Under the pieces are notes generated by a model. That model saw nothing but the letters and a program-made list of their open reading frames with translations. It was not told the DNA's origin and made no database searches. Positions 34,206-42,997 of a stretch of 64,000 nucleotides of DNA are shown piece by piece. The stretch comes from Sorangium sp025924095 (GTDB taxonomy: Bacteria; Myxococcota_A; Polyangia; Polyangiales; Polyangiaceae), in contig NZ_CP150356.1 in the NCBI RefSeq assembly GCF_051521505.1, forward strand, positions 5,518,001-5,582,000, written 5' to 3'. The position numbers were made by a program, and so were the translations under genes. How positions within the stretch are numbered: the stretch's first letter is position 1; every line of letters begins with the position of its first letter.

Positions 34206-35050
34206 GTTGCCCCTTCGTCGATGAGTTGAGCGATGCTACTCCACGCGGAGCAGGCGCGAGCGGAGAAATTTCGCGAGCTGCCTTCCGTCCGCACATTCGT
34301 GTGCGCCATCCGATGATCAGGTGGGGAATCCGGATACAAGCATGGCTGTCGTGCGGCCATGACCCGCGATCCGCTACCGATTCGCCCATCGGCTCACCTC
34401 GCCGTGCACGATGAGCTCGCCGGGACGGCGCACGGTACGGCAGCGCTCGCCCGCCGCCGGGCTTCCCTCTGAGAGCGGCCGCCGCCCCGCTGCGCAGCGG
34501 GAGCGGCGAGGCCCGCGGGGAAGGCAGGAGACGCTTGACTTCAAAAAAAGTCTTTCATTTCGCTTCCAGGCGGCGTGATGAATGGCTTCCAGACCACGCG
34601 CCGAATCGCTTCCGGACCGCGCGACCGGCGGCGCGCATGTCGGTCAGGCAGCGCAGGAGTCGTGTAACTGGACGATATCGATGGGGCGCTCGGCGTCCAA
34701 GACGGGCCTGTCTTCCGCCCCACGCGCGGCGGGGCGCTCGAAGCCCCCTTTGCGGCGCCCCGAGGCCGTTTCCCCGGTCCCCAGCGCGGCCCGGCGCGCG
34801 CGCTCCCTCCGGGGATCACGCGCTGCGACAGGCGGGTTGGCCCCGGAAGAGAGCCAGAACCTCTCTCGCCTTCGGGATGCCGGCACACTGAAAGAGTTCA
34901 CCAGGACGGCCCGGACACCCTCGGGGCGCGCGTTGCGCCGGCGGAGGAAATCCACCTGCTGTGGATCAGGTGGCGGGGTGCGATAAAAATTGAAGCGCAG
35001 GTGTCATCCATCGTTGCCCCGGCGCGCGCAGGCGTAGAATCGCCGGAGCT
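34206..35050. other. Long intergenic region without recognised gene
   Basis: These 845 bp lie between divergent genes and encode nothing I recognise. There is a perfect 16-bp palindrome CCCGCTGCGCAGCGGG at 34486-34501 and a rare AT-rich run around 34531-34562 that contains TTGACTT and a small GACTT/AAGTC dyad, possibly a promoter or terminator. Confidence 0.5.
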
Positions 35051-37351
35051 ATGACCCGATCCCCCTCCGACAAGGACGCGCACAAGAAGGCACCGGTCAG
35101 CCCCGTGTCGTCGCGAGGGACCCCGCCGGAGACGATCCCGTCGCGCGGCAACACCACCGGCAGCTACGTGCCTCCAGCGCCGCACCCGGCGCGCAACAAC
35201 AGCAGCGGCCTGCCGCCGGCGCCGGCATCGAACCGCGGCGGCAGCACCCTCCCGCCCCCGCAGCTCGCGCCGCCCCCGACGCGCGGCAGCCACTTCCCGA
35301 CCGACGCGCGTGTGCGGCGAGAGCGGCCGAGCGGACCGAACGTGCCGCACGGCAGCCCCCCCTCGCAGGAGGCGCGCTGGCGCGAGCGGCCGATCGGCGC
35401 GGCAGCGGCCGCGGCGCGCGGCGGCCAGGCGTTGCAGGATCCGTTCGATCGATGGGACCCGCCGGAGGGGCCGCTCACGATGCCCGCGACCCAGCCGCCC
35501 GAGCCGCCGAGCTCGCGGGTGCCCGAGATGTCGCGCCACGACGACCCGGGCCGCGGCCACGCGCCGGCCTCGTCGCCGGGCAGGCGCGTCTCGCCCGGCG
35601 GCCCGCCCTCGGCGCACCAGCCGGCCGCCCGCCCGTCGGCGGGGCGCGAGCCGCAGCGGCTCCACGAGCCGCACGGCGGGGGGCACGACCCGTACACGCC
35701 CATCAACCAGATCCTCGGCTACACGCGCCTGCTCGTGGCGTCGCTGCAGGGCAAGGTCGCGCCGCAGCACATCGAGGACATCCGCAACATCGAGCTCGCC
35801 TCGCGCAAGCTGCTCGGGATCGTGCAGGCGATGGAGAACGGCGATGAGGACGCGCCCTCGAGCGTGAACCTCAACGTCAGCTCCCCGCGCGAGGAGCCCG
35901 CGCTCCAGGCCGAGATCGAGGGCGGCGGGCGCGGCGCGATCCTCGTGGTCGACGACAGCCGGGGCAACCGCGACGTGCTCTGCCGCGTGCTGCAGAACAA
36001 CGGCTTCCGCGCGGTCGCCGCCGAGGACGGCCCCCGCGCGCTCGGGCTCGCCGCGCGCGAGCGGTTCGACGCCGTGCTGCTCGACGTGAACATGCCCGGC
36101 ATCAGCGGCCTCGGCGTGCTCTCCGCGCTGCGCCAGAGCCGGTCGCAGGCGGAGCTGCCCGTGATCATGGTGACCACGCGGGGCGCGAGCGAGGACGTCG
36201 TCGAGTCGCTCAAGCTCGGCGCCAACGACCACGTGACGAAGCCCATCGACTTCGACATCCTGCTCGGGCGCCTCGACACGCAGCTCACGCTGAAGCGATC
36301 GCGCGAGCAGCTCTCGCAGCTCGCCGGGGAGCTGTCGGTCAAGAGCGAGTTCATCCGCAAGACGTTCGGCCGCTACCTGAGCGAGGACGTGGTGAACCGC
36401 CTGCTCTCCTCGCCCGAGGCCCAGCTGCTCGGCGGCGAGGAGCGCGAGGTCACCATCATGATGACCGACCTGCGCAGCTTCACCACGATGACCGAGAACA
36501 TGCCGCCCGAGGTCGTCATGCGCCTCTTGAACGGCTACCTCGGCGAGATGGCGCGCATCATCGTCTCGCGCGGCGGCACGATCATCGAGTTCATCGGCGA
36601 CGCGATCCTCGCGCTCTTCGGCGCGCCGTTCGCCACGGGCGACGACACCCGCCGGGCGGTCGCCTGCGCGCTCGAGATGCAGATCGCGATGGACGCGGTG
36701 AACGAGAAGAACAGCGCGGAGGGCCTGCCGACGCTCCAGATGGGCATCGCGCTCAACACCGGCCCGGTGATCGTCGGCAACATCGGCTCCGAGGCGCGCA
36801 CGAAATACGGGGTGGTCGGCTCGCAGGTCAACCTGACGTCCCGCATCGAGTCGTGCACGGTGGGCCGGCAGATCCTCATCGCGGACACCACGCGCCGCGC
36901 CGCCGGCGGCGGCATCCTGCTCGGCCAGAGCCACGCGCTGGCCGTCAAGGGGTTCTCGAACCGCGTGCTGGTCCACGAGGTGCTGGGCCTCGACAACCCC
37001 GAGCGGCTCTACCTGGCCGAGCGGCGCGTCGAGATCCTCGCGCTCTCCTCGCCGCTGCCGGTCGTGTGCGCGCGCCTCGCGGGCAAGCGGGTGGAGGGCG
37101 AGCCGCAGTCCGCCTTCATCCTCGGGCTCTCCCCGTTCGGGGCGGTGCTGCGCCTGCACCCCCGCCCTGCGCCGTTCACCAACCTCCAGCTCCACCCGTC
37201 CGTGGCGCTCGCGGAGCAGCTCGGCGGCGAGCTGCACGCGAAGGTGATCGAGCTCGACCCGCGCGCCGAGGACGTGGTGCGCATCCACTTCACGTCCTCG
37301 CCGCCGGGGCTCGCCGCGCTCGTCCAGGAGCTCCACCGCGCCGAGGCCTAG
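35051..37351 (+). CDS. Receiver-class III adenylate/guanylate cyclase with HisKA-like segment
   Basis: A 766-residue signalling protein. Residues 1-205 are Pro/Ser/Gly-rich and probably unstructured. A segment at about 210-260, HDPYTPINQILGYTRLL onwards, resembles a histidine-kinase dimerisation helix with His 212 in the H-box position, but no ATPase domain follows. A receiver domain comes next (ILVVDDSRGNRD, Asp 345 in VLLDVNMPG, Lys in VTKPIDF), then a coiled linker and a class III cyclase domain at about 465-650 with VTIMMTDLRSFT, IIEFIGDAILALFGAP and KYGVVGSQVNLTSRIES; both metal Asp residues are present. The C-terminal 110 residues may be a PilZ-like barrel, not certain. It should make cAMP (or cGMP) under control of phosphorylation. 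Confidence 0.9.
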   Translation: MTRSPSDKDAHKKAPVSPVSSRGTPPETIPSRGNTTGSYVPPAPHPARNNSSGLPPAPASNRGGSTLPPPQLAPPPTRGSHFPTDARVRRERPSGPNVPHGSPPSQEARWRERPIGAAAAAARGGQALQDPFDRWDPPEGPLTMPATQPPEPPSSRVPEMSRHDDPGRGHAPASSPGRRVSPGGPPSAHQPAARPSAGREPQRLHEPHGGGHDPYTPINQILGYTRLLVASLQGKVAPQHIEDIRNIELASRKLLGIVQAMENGDEDAPSSVNLNVSSPREEPALQAEIEGGGRGAILVVDDSRGNRDVLCRVLQNNGFRAVAAEDGPRALGLAARERFDAVLLDVNMPGISGLGVLSALRQSRSQAELPVIMVTTRGASEDVVESLKLGANDHVTKPIDFDILLGRLDTQLTLKRSREQLSQLAGELSVKSEFIRKTFGRYLSEDVVNRLLSSPEAQLLGGEEREVTIMMTDLRSFTTMTENMPPEVVMRLLNGYLGEMARIIVSRGGTIIEFIGDAILALFGAPFATGDDTRRAVACALEMQIAMDAVNEKNSAEGLPTLQMGIALNTGPVIVGNIGSEARTKYGVVGSQVNLTSRIESCTVGRQILIADTTRRAAGGGILLGQSHALAVKGFSNRVLVHEVLGLDNPERLYLAERRVEILALSSPLPVVCARLAGKRVEGEPQSAFILGLSPFGAVLRLHPRPAPFTNLQLHPSVALAEQLGGELHAKVIELDPRAEDVVRIHFTSSPPGLAALVQELHRAEA

Positions 37352-37587
37352 CGCCTCGGCGCACAGAGAAGCTCGTCTCCGGGTGTACCGGAGGTGTTGC
37401 CGGGCCGCCCGGCTCCGTGGACGACGGCTCCGCGCGATCTGAGGAGGCGGCTCGACACACCCTCTTCCAGCGCACGAGCGACGACTTCGTGCTGACCGAC
37501 GAGGGCGCCGCCGTACGGCGCGACCAAGGCGCTCCTTGTTGACGGCGAACCCGAGAGAAATCATGACGCGTGGGAGAAGAGGAGATC

Positions 37588-39006
37588 ATGACCATGATCA
37601 ACAAGCCTTGGATCATCGTTCTCGCCTCGCTTGCCCCCGTCATGGGCTGCACCAGCGAGCCTGAGGGCACGAATCCTCTGTTCGAGGCCCCCGCGGCGGG
37701 CCCGACGTTCCACAAGGACGTGGCGCCCATCCTGCAGAAGCGCTGCCAGGGCTGCCACTCGCCCGGCGAGATCGCGCCCTTTGGCCTGACCGACTACGCC
37801 GACGTGAAGCAGGTCTCGAGCCGGATCGTGGCGGTGACGCAGGACCGGACGATGCCGCCCTGGGGCGCCATGGAGACGGACGAGTGCGCGCCGCGCTTCG
37901 GGTGGAAGGACGACAGCAGGCTCTCCGACGCGGAGCTCGCGACGCTCGAGGCCTGGCATGACGCCGGCGCCCCCGCGGGCGACCCCGCGGACGCGCCCCC
38001 CGCGCTAGAGCCGTCGGCGCTCCACGGCCTCGAGGGCGTCAGCGCCACCATCGAGCCCGCGAAGCCGTATGTAACGAGCGGCGAGGAGGACCAGTTCCGC
38101 TGCTTCGTCATGGATCCGAAGCTCACGCAGGACACGTTCGTGAACGGCATGAACGTGGTCCCGGGGAACTCCAAGGTCGTCCACCACGTGGTGGTCTTCA
38201 CCGACCCGCACGCGGAGAGCGACGCTCTGGCCGACGCCGACGGCGGCTACGAGTGCTTTGGCAGCGCCGGCGTCCAGGACACCCAGGTCCTCGGCGTGTG
38301 GGTGCCGGGCGGACGACCGACCGAGTACCCTCCCAACGCCGGCTTCCTCGTCCCCGCGGGCTCGAGGTTGGTGATGCAGGTCCATTACCACCCGGCGGGC
38401 ACCGTCGCCGAGCCTGACGAGTCCAAGCTGGAGCTGCGATTCCTCCCGGAGCCGCCGGAGTACAGGGTCGTCTTCCTGGCGTTCGGCAACTTCCCATCGC
38501 AGTGGCCGGACGGCGACGGTCTCCAGCCGGGGCCCAATGACAGGGATGGGGTCGAGTTCTTCGTCCCGGCAGGGGTCAAGGACCACACCGAGGTCATGAA
38601 GATCACGCTCCCCGAGACGTTCATGGGGGAGTCGCTGGTGGATGGCATCAGGCTCTACAGCGCGATGACCCACATGCACTATGTCGGGACCGACATGAAG
38701 GTCGATGTTCAGCGCCCGAGCCCGCAGGGCGGCGATCCGGCCGAGGAGTGCGTGGTCCAGACGCCGCGGTGGGACTTCAACTGGCAGCAGACGTACACCC
38801 TCGATGCGCCGATCGACGAGCTCCCTGTCCTGAAGACCGGCGATATCATGAGCGCGCGTTGCCTCTACGACAACACGATGGACAATCCCTTCGTGAGGAG
38901 GGCGCTCCACGAGGAGAACCTCACCGCTCCGCGGGATATCGTCCTCGGCGAGAGCTCGCTCGACGAGATGTGCGTCGGCCTCTTCAACGGGTTCATCAAG
39001 AACTGA
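37588..39006 (+). CDS. Cytochrome c/copper monooxygenase-like lipoprotein
   Basis: A 472-residue secreted lipoprotein from ATG 37588 (AGAGGAG 4 bases upstream). The lipobox is PVMGC, Cys 21. Residues 40-125 contain a haem c motif CQGCH (53-57) in the context FHKDVAPILQKRCQGCHSPG, with a later Met (RTMPPWGAM) as possible axial ligand. The rest resembles the two-domain copper type II ascorbate-dependent monooxygenase fold: KVVHHVVVF near 197, LVMQVHYHPAG near 266 and AMTHMHYVGTDM near 362 supply the His pairs expected for the two copper sites. Such haem-copper fusions are known in bacteria but little studied; the substrate is unknown. The gene stands alone, convergent with a zinc-ribbon protein gene. 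Confidence 0.88.
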   Translation: MTMINKPWIIVLASLAPVMGCTSEPEGTNPLFEAPAAGPTFHKDVAPILQKRCQGCHSPGEIAPFGLTDYADVKQVSSRIVAVTQDRTMPPWGAMETDECAPRFGWKDDSRLSDAELATLEAWHDAGAPAGDPADAPPALEPSALHGLEGVSATIEPAKPYVTSGEEDQFRCFVMDPKLTQDTFVNGMNVVPGNSKVVHHVVVFTDPHAESDALADADGGYECFGSAGVQDTQVLGVWVPGGRPTEYPPNAGFLVPAGSRLVMQVHYHPAGTVAEPDESKLELRFLPEPPEYRVVFLAFGNFPSQWPDGDGLQPGPNDRDGVEFFVPAGVKDHTEVMKITLPETFMGESLVDGIRLYSAMTHMHYVGTDMKVDVQRPSPQGGDPAEECVVQTPRWDFNWQQTYTLDAPIDELPVLKTGDIMSARCLYDNTMDNPFVRRALHEENLTAPRDIVLGESSLDEMCVGLFNGFIKN

Positions 39007-39098
39007 CGGGCGCTCGGCCCGCCCGCTCTGTCGCCGGGCCTCCGCGGCCCACGCCGCCCCTTCCACGCCGCCGGCCGCGGCCTCTCCTGGCCGCTCGG

Positions 39099-39626
39099 TC
39101 AGCTGAAGCGCGCCCGGATCGGCGCCGGGCTCTCGCAGATCGGGCACGCGTCCGCGCGTTCGGCGACCTTGCCGCAATCCTTGCAGTCGACGCGGTAGCC
39201 GTGGAACCCGGGGTCGTGCAGCTCGACGCTCGTCTGCGCCTTGTTCGCGCGCTTTCCTTCGTACTTCACGCGCGCTGGCACGAACGCGATGAAGCGCACC
39301 TCGATGTGCTCGCACCGCGAGCACCGCTCCGGCGCCGCGTACGCGTTGGTCGTCGTGAGCCCGCGCGCGAGGCCGCCTTCGTCGTGGCACCGCGGGCAGC
39401 GATCGTCCTTGAACAGGAGGTGCTGGCACGCGCCGCACGCGATCTCGTACAGCCCGTCGACGAACATCTCGCCCTTGTAAACCCACTTGACCGGGCCGAC
39501 GGGCTCGCCCTCCATGAGCGGCACGAGCCCGTCCACGTAGGAGCGCAGGTTGAGCTGTCGTCCCCCGCACGAGGGACACCCCGCCTCGACCATCTCGGCA
39601 AACGCGCGCTCGGAGAGCCTGCTCAT
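39099..39626 (-). CDS. Multi-CxxC metal-binding protein, unknown role
   Basis: A 175-residue soluble protein with at least five CxxC or CxxC-like pairs: CPSCGG near 17, CGACQ near 64, CPRCHDEGG near 77, CSRCEH near 102, CKDCG near 149 and CPICES near 160. It looks like a chain of zinc ribbons or rubredoxin-like knuckles. I recognise no named family. It lies alone, convergent with the haem-copper lipoprotein gene and divergent from an alpha/beta hydrolase gene. It may bind nucleic acid or protein, but that cannot be shown here. Confidence 0.8.
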   Translation of the reverse strand: MSRLSERAFAEMVEAGCPSCGGRQLNLRSYVDGLVPLMEGEPVGPVKWVYKGEMFVDGLYEIACGACQHLLFKDDRCPRCHDEGGLARGLTTTNAYAAPERCSRCEHIEVRFIAFVPARVKYEGKRANKAQTSVELHDPGFHGYRVDCKDCGKVAERADACPICESPAPIRARFS

Positions 39627-39850
39627 GTGCGCCGCCTTCTAGCACGGCTCGGCGGCGCGCGTGCCCCCGTAGGACGCCGTGAGCGTCGCGAGGCGCGATC
39701 CCGGGCACATCGACAAGTCATCCATGCATCGAAGACGCCGCCCTCACGCCAAAAGTTGACATCCACCATCGAGCGGCGCATCCAAGGGCAGCTCGCGCAG
39801 CGCAACACGGCTCCTTCACGCGGCCAACCACACCGAGGTAGCAGACGCAC

Positions 39851-40810
39851 ATGCGTTCCCTGACCGTCGCGGGCCCTGCGGGCGCGCTCCACATCGTCGA
39901 TCACCCCGCCGCAGGCGCTCACCCCGCCGCAGGCGCTCACCCCGCCGCAGGCGCTCACCCCGCCGCAGGCGCTCACCCCGCCGCAGGCGCTCACCCCGCC
40001 GCAGGCGCTCACCCCGCCGCAGGCGCTCACCCCGCCGCAGGCGCTCACCCCGCCGCAGGCGCTCATCCCTCGCGCGAGGCGCTGCCGGTCGTGCTCGTGC
40101 ACGGGATGGTCGGCCATGCCGGCTTCTGGGAGGCGCCGCTCGCGCACGTCGCCGGCCAGCGCCGCGCCGTGGCCATCGACCTCCGGGGACACGGCGCGTC
40201 GGAGCCCCCGTCCGACGCGGACTACGCTCCCTCCGCGTGCGCGGCCGACGTGCTCGCGGTCCTCGACGCCCTGGCTCTCCCCCGCGTGGCGCTCGTCGGC
40301 CACAGCTACGGCGCGCTCGTGGCGCTCGCCGCCGCGGCCGCCCATCCGGAGCGGGTCGCGCGCCTCGTGCTCGCGGACCCGCCCCGCGACGTCACGCAGA
40401 TCCCGGCGGAGGTCCAGGCGCAGCACTTCCCACCCTACCTCGCCGCCCTCGAGGCGGACAGCTGGCGTGACACCGCCCTGGCCACCTTCAACGAGGCGCT
40501 CGCGGGCAGCACGCCCGCGACGCGGGAGACGGTGCTGGCGCGCGTCGCCTCAACGCCGCACGACCGGATCCTCGGCATGTCCCGGCATCTGCTGGAGTTC
40601 GAGGCGGTGAACGCGCTGGACCGCTACCTCGCCGCCCCCGGCGCCCGCGCCCACGCCCTCCTCGCCCCCTCGAACGCGTGGCCGCAGAGCCTGCACGTGC
40701 TGAGGCCCGCGCTGACGTCCGTCGTGCTGCCGGGAACGAGCCACTGGCTGATGCTCGACGCGCCGACCCTGTTCGCCGCGGAGCTCGAGGCCTGGCTCGA
40801 CGCCGCGTGA
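39851..40810 (+). CDS. Alpha/beta hydrolase with in-frame HPAAGA repeats
   Basis: A 319-residue hydrolase. After the first strand (MRSLTVAGPAGALHIVD) come nine exact copies of HPAAGA, and then the usual fold resumes: VVLVHGMVGHAGFW with the oxyanion HG, AIDLRGHGASEPP, the nucleophile elbow VGHSYGA (Ser about 153), LVLADPPRD and the late His in LPGTSHWLMLD. The catalytic Ser and His are present; the Asp cannot be fixed with certainty. The repeat lies between the first and third strands of the normal order and may form a loop at the surface. It may hydrolyse an ester or act as a lipase or haloalkane-dehalogenase relative. A methyltransferase gene follows 101 bp downstream. Confidence 0.88.
   Translation: MRSLTVAGPAGALHIVDHPAAGAHPAAGAHPAAGAHPAAGAHPAAGAHPAAGAHPAAGAHPAAGAHPAAGAHPSREALPVVLVHGMVGHAGFWEAPLAHVAGQRRAVAIDLRGHGASEPPSDADYAPSACAADVLAVLDALALPRVALVGHSYGALVALAAAAAHPERVARLVLADPPRDVTQIPAEVQAQHFPPYLAALEADSWRDTALATFNEALAGSTPATRETVLARVASTPHDRILGMSRHLLEFEAVNALDRYLAAPGARAHALLAPSNAWPQSLHVLRPALTSVVLPGTSHWLMLDAPTLFAAELEAWLDAA
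39902..40063. repeat. 18-bp in-frame tandem repeat, nine exact copies
   Basis: Nine identical copies of CACCCCGCCGCAGGCGCT encode HPAAGA nine times in the alpha/beta hydrolase. Exact DNA identity, including synonymous positions, shows very recent expansion or active homogenisation. Confidence 0.97.
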
Positions 40811-40911
40811 GGGAGCGCGCGCAGGCGGGCCGGGCGGGTGGTCCCACCGCGCCGCGCCGCGAGCGCCTACGGGTCCTTTTCGGCGAGGCGTTTCCGGCCC
40901 ACACTGCCGCC

Positions 40912-41532
40912 ATGCGCGACGACGACAGCTCCGAGCTCACCGCGAAGACCCTGGCTCACTACGAGGATCACGCCCTGTCGTTCTGGGAGGGCACGCGCGA
41001 CCACGACGTCTCGCAGAACCGCGCCGCGCTGATCGCGGCGCTGGAGGGGGCGGGCCCGTTCACGATCCTCGATCTGGGCTGCGGCCCCGGGCGCGATCTC
41101 GCGGCGTTCCGCGCGGCGGGGCACCTCCCGATCGGGCTCGACGGGTCGGCGCAGTTCGTCGAGATGGCGCGGCGGCACGCGGGGTGCGAGGTGCTCCACC
41201 AGGACTTCCTGCACCTCGATCTCGGGGCCGAGCGCTTCGATGGGATCTTCGCCAACGCATCGCTGTTCCACGTGCCGGGCCGCGAGCTGCCGCGCGTGCT
41301 CCGCGAGCTCCACGCGGCGCTCCGCCCGCGCGGCGTGCTGTTCAGCTCGAACCCGCGCGGCGACGATCGAGAGGGGTGGTCGGGCGATCGGTACGGCTCC
41401 TACTGGTCGCTCGAGCGGTGGCGCGAGCACGTGACCGCCGCCGGGTTCGAGGAGATCGAGCACTACTACCGTCCGGCAGGCCGGCCGCGCGAGCAGCAGC
41501 CGTGGCTGGCGTCGGTGTGGCGCAAGCGCTGA
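40912..41532 (+). CDS. SAM-dependent methyltransferase
   Basis: A 206-residue class I methyltransferase from ATG 40912. The SAM-binding motif is ILDLGCGPGRDLAAF near 47-61, followed by IGLDGSAQFVEMARRH with the acidic residue that holds the ribose, QDFLHLDLGAERFDGIFANASLFHV, and the RGVLFSSNPRG strand. The N-terminal HYEDHALSFWEGTRDHDVSQN is typical of small class I enzymes such as the UbiE-like group. The acceptor is unknown. It follows the alpha/beta hydrolase in the same direction with 101 bp between, so cotranscription is possible. An in-frame ORF extends upstream but has no credible start there. Confidence 0.9.
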   Translation: MRDDDSSELTAKTLAHYEDHALSFWEGTRDHDVSQNRAALIAALEGAGPFTILDLGCGPGRDLAAFRAAGHLPIGLDGSAQFVEMARRHAGCEVLHQDFLHLDLGAERFDGIFANASLFHVPGRELPRVLRELHAALRPRGVLFSSNPRGDDREGWSGDRYGSYWSLERWREHVTAAGFEEIEHYYRPAGRPREQQPWLASVWRKR

Positions 41533-41595
41533 GTAGGGCGGCGTATCGTCGAGCCGCTGCCCGGCACGCCGGCTCCACGGCAATGGCGTCGGCGG

Positions 41596-42810
41596 TCAGT
41601 GCGCCCTGATCGCGTGCGGGCGCGCGGCAGGCGCGCCCGCAACGGATCCACGAGCCACCGCCGGGGCCAGGACGACGATCACGAGGACCAGCGCCACGAC
41701 CAGGACGAGCCCGCCGCGCAGGGTGAGGTGGTCGGCGACGAGGCCAATGACCGGCGGCCCGACGAGGAAGCCGCCGTAGGACATGGTGGCGAGCGTCGCC
41801 AGCGCCCTTCCAGGCGCGACGCCTGGGGCGCTCGCCCCCGCGCGGAAGACCAGCGGCACCACCACGGACAGGCCGGCGCCCACGCACCCGAAGCCCAGCA
41901 ACATGGCGGTGGGCACGTTGGCGATCAGCGCCGCGCCCAGCCCGCCCGCGACCAGGAGCCCGGCCGCGCGCACGAGCCGCTCGGCGCCGAAGCGCTGCGT
42001 CAGCCCGTCCCCGGAGAACCGCCCGAGGAGCATCGCCAGCGAGAACACGGCGTAGCCGGTCGCCGCCACGGCCGCGGAGGTGTGGAGCTCATCGCGGAGG
42101 TAGACGGCCGACCAGTTGGCCATCGCGCCCTCGCCGATGGAGGAACAGAACGCGATGAGGCCGAGCAGGACGAGCCGGGTCGAGCGGCCCTCCGCGGAGG
42201 CGCCCGCGGCCGCCGTGGCCGGGGCTTCGGGGCGCGCGTCGGCCGAGAGCGCCCCGCCCGCGGCGGTGACCGCCGCGGCGAGGACGGCGGCGACGGCGAG
42301 GAGGTGCGCCGCGGGCGACAGCGCCCGGTCGGCCGCGAGCGCGCCGAGGGCCGCGCCAATCAGGCCGCCGAGGCTGAACATGCCGTGGAACGAGGCGAGG
42401 ATCGGCCGGCCGTGGCGCCGCTCGACCTCGACGGCCTGCGCGTTCATCGCGACGTCCATGAAGCCGTTGCTCGCGCCGAGCAGCAGGAGCGCGGCGACGA
42501 GCGCGGCGAAGGAGGGCGCGAGCGCGGGCACGGGCAGCGCCGCGCAGAGGAGCACGGCCGAGACGCGGGTGACGCGCCGGCTCCCGAAGCGAGCGAGGAG
42601 CGGCCCGGCTGCGCGGAAGGCGAGGATCGCGCCGCAGGCGATGCCCAGCAGGGCGAGGCCGAGCGCGCCGTCGCTCAGCCCGAGCCGCTCGCGGACCGCG
42701 GGGACGCGCGCGGCCCACGATGCGAAGGCGATGCCGTTCGCCACGAACATGACCGAGACGGCGCGCCGGGCGCGCGCGACGTCGTCGACGGGCGCCGGGG
42801 GCGCGAGCAT
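41596..42810 (-). CDS. Major facilitator superfamily transporter
   Basis: A 404-residue integral membrane protein from ATG 42810, with about twelve hydrophobic segments. Family signs are the loop 2-3 region AAGPLLARFGSRRVTRVSAV, the N-terminal FVANGIAFASWAARVP, GFMDVAMNAQAVEVERR, and the second-half loop LGRFSGDGLTQRFGAERLVR. This arrangement resembles the sugar/fucose-permease-like or YbjJ-type group; the substrate is not defined. It is divergent from a DeoR-type repressor gene with an inverted repeat between them, which suggests that this regulator controls the transporter (inference). Confidence 0.88.
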   Translation of the reverse strand: MLAPPAPVDDVARARRAVSVMFVANGIAFASWAARVPAVRERLGLSDGALGLALLGIACGAILAFRAAGPLLARFGSRRVTRVSAVLLCAALPVPALAPSFAALVAALLLLGASNGFMDVAMNAQAVEVERRHGRPILASFHGMFSLGGLIGAALGALAADRALSPAAHLLAVAAVLAAAVTAAGGALSADARPEAPATAAAGASAEGRSTRLVLLGLIAFCSSIGEGAMANWSAVYLRDELHTSAAVAATGYAVFSLAMLLGRFSGDGLTQRFGAERLVRAAGLLVAGGLGAALIANVPTAMLLGFGCVGAGLSVVVPLVFRAGASAPGVAPGRALATLATMSYGGFLVGPPVIGLVADHLTLRGGLVLVVALVLVIVVLAPAVARGSVAGAPAARPHAIRAH

Positions 42811-42903
42811 CACGGCACCCCCCGCGCCGAGCCGAACGAGACGCCGGCGCCGGGCGGATCGGGGAGGGCCGTCCAGCGGACGGCATGGTGAGCAGGGAGC
42901 GCC

Positions 42904-42917
42904 CACGAATTTTCGTG
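42904..42917. promoter_or_regulatory. Candidate operator CACGAA-TT-TTCGTG
   Basis: A perfect 6-bp inverted repeat with a 2-base centre in the divergent region between the MFS gene and the DeoR gene. Similar CGTG half-sites follow at 42923-42927 and further on. DeoR-family proteins bind such sites; the pairing is inferred. Confidence 0.5.
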
Positions 42918-42997
42918 CATTATCGTGAACATCAAGGAAGAATCATGCAGCCGAACGCGACAGAATCAAGCAGTTGCGTGCACAAACAGGAATAAAC

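Noticed and set aside
34486..34501. 16-bp perfect palindrome as an operator
   Set aside because: Very GC-rich and not near a gene start; expected now and then by chance in such DNA, so it is only mentioned in the intergenic entry.
34898..37564. 888-codon minus-strand frame opposite the receiver-cyclase gene
   Set aside because: Low-complexity Arg/Leu/Ala sequence and the plus strand carries clear receiver and cyclase motifs.
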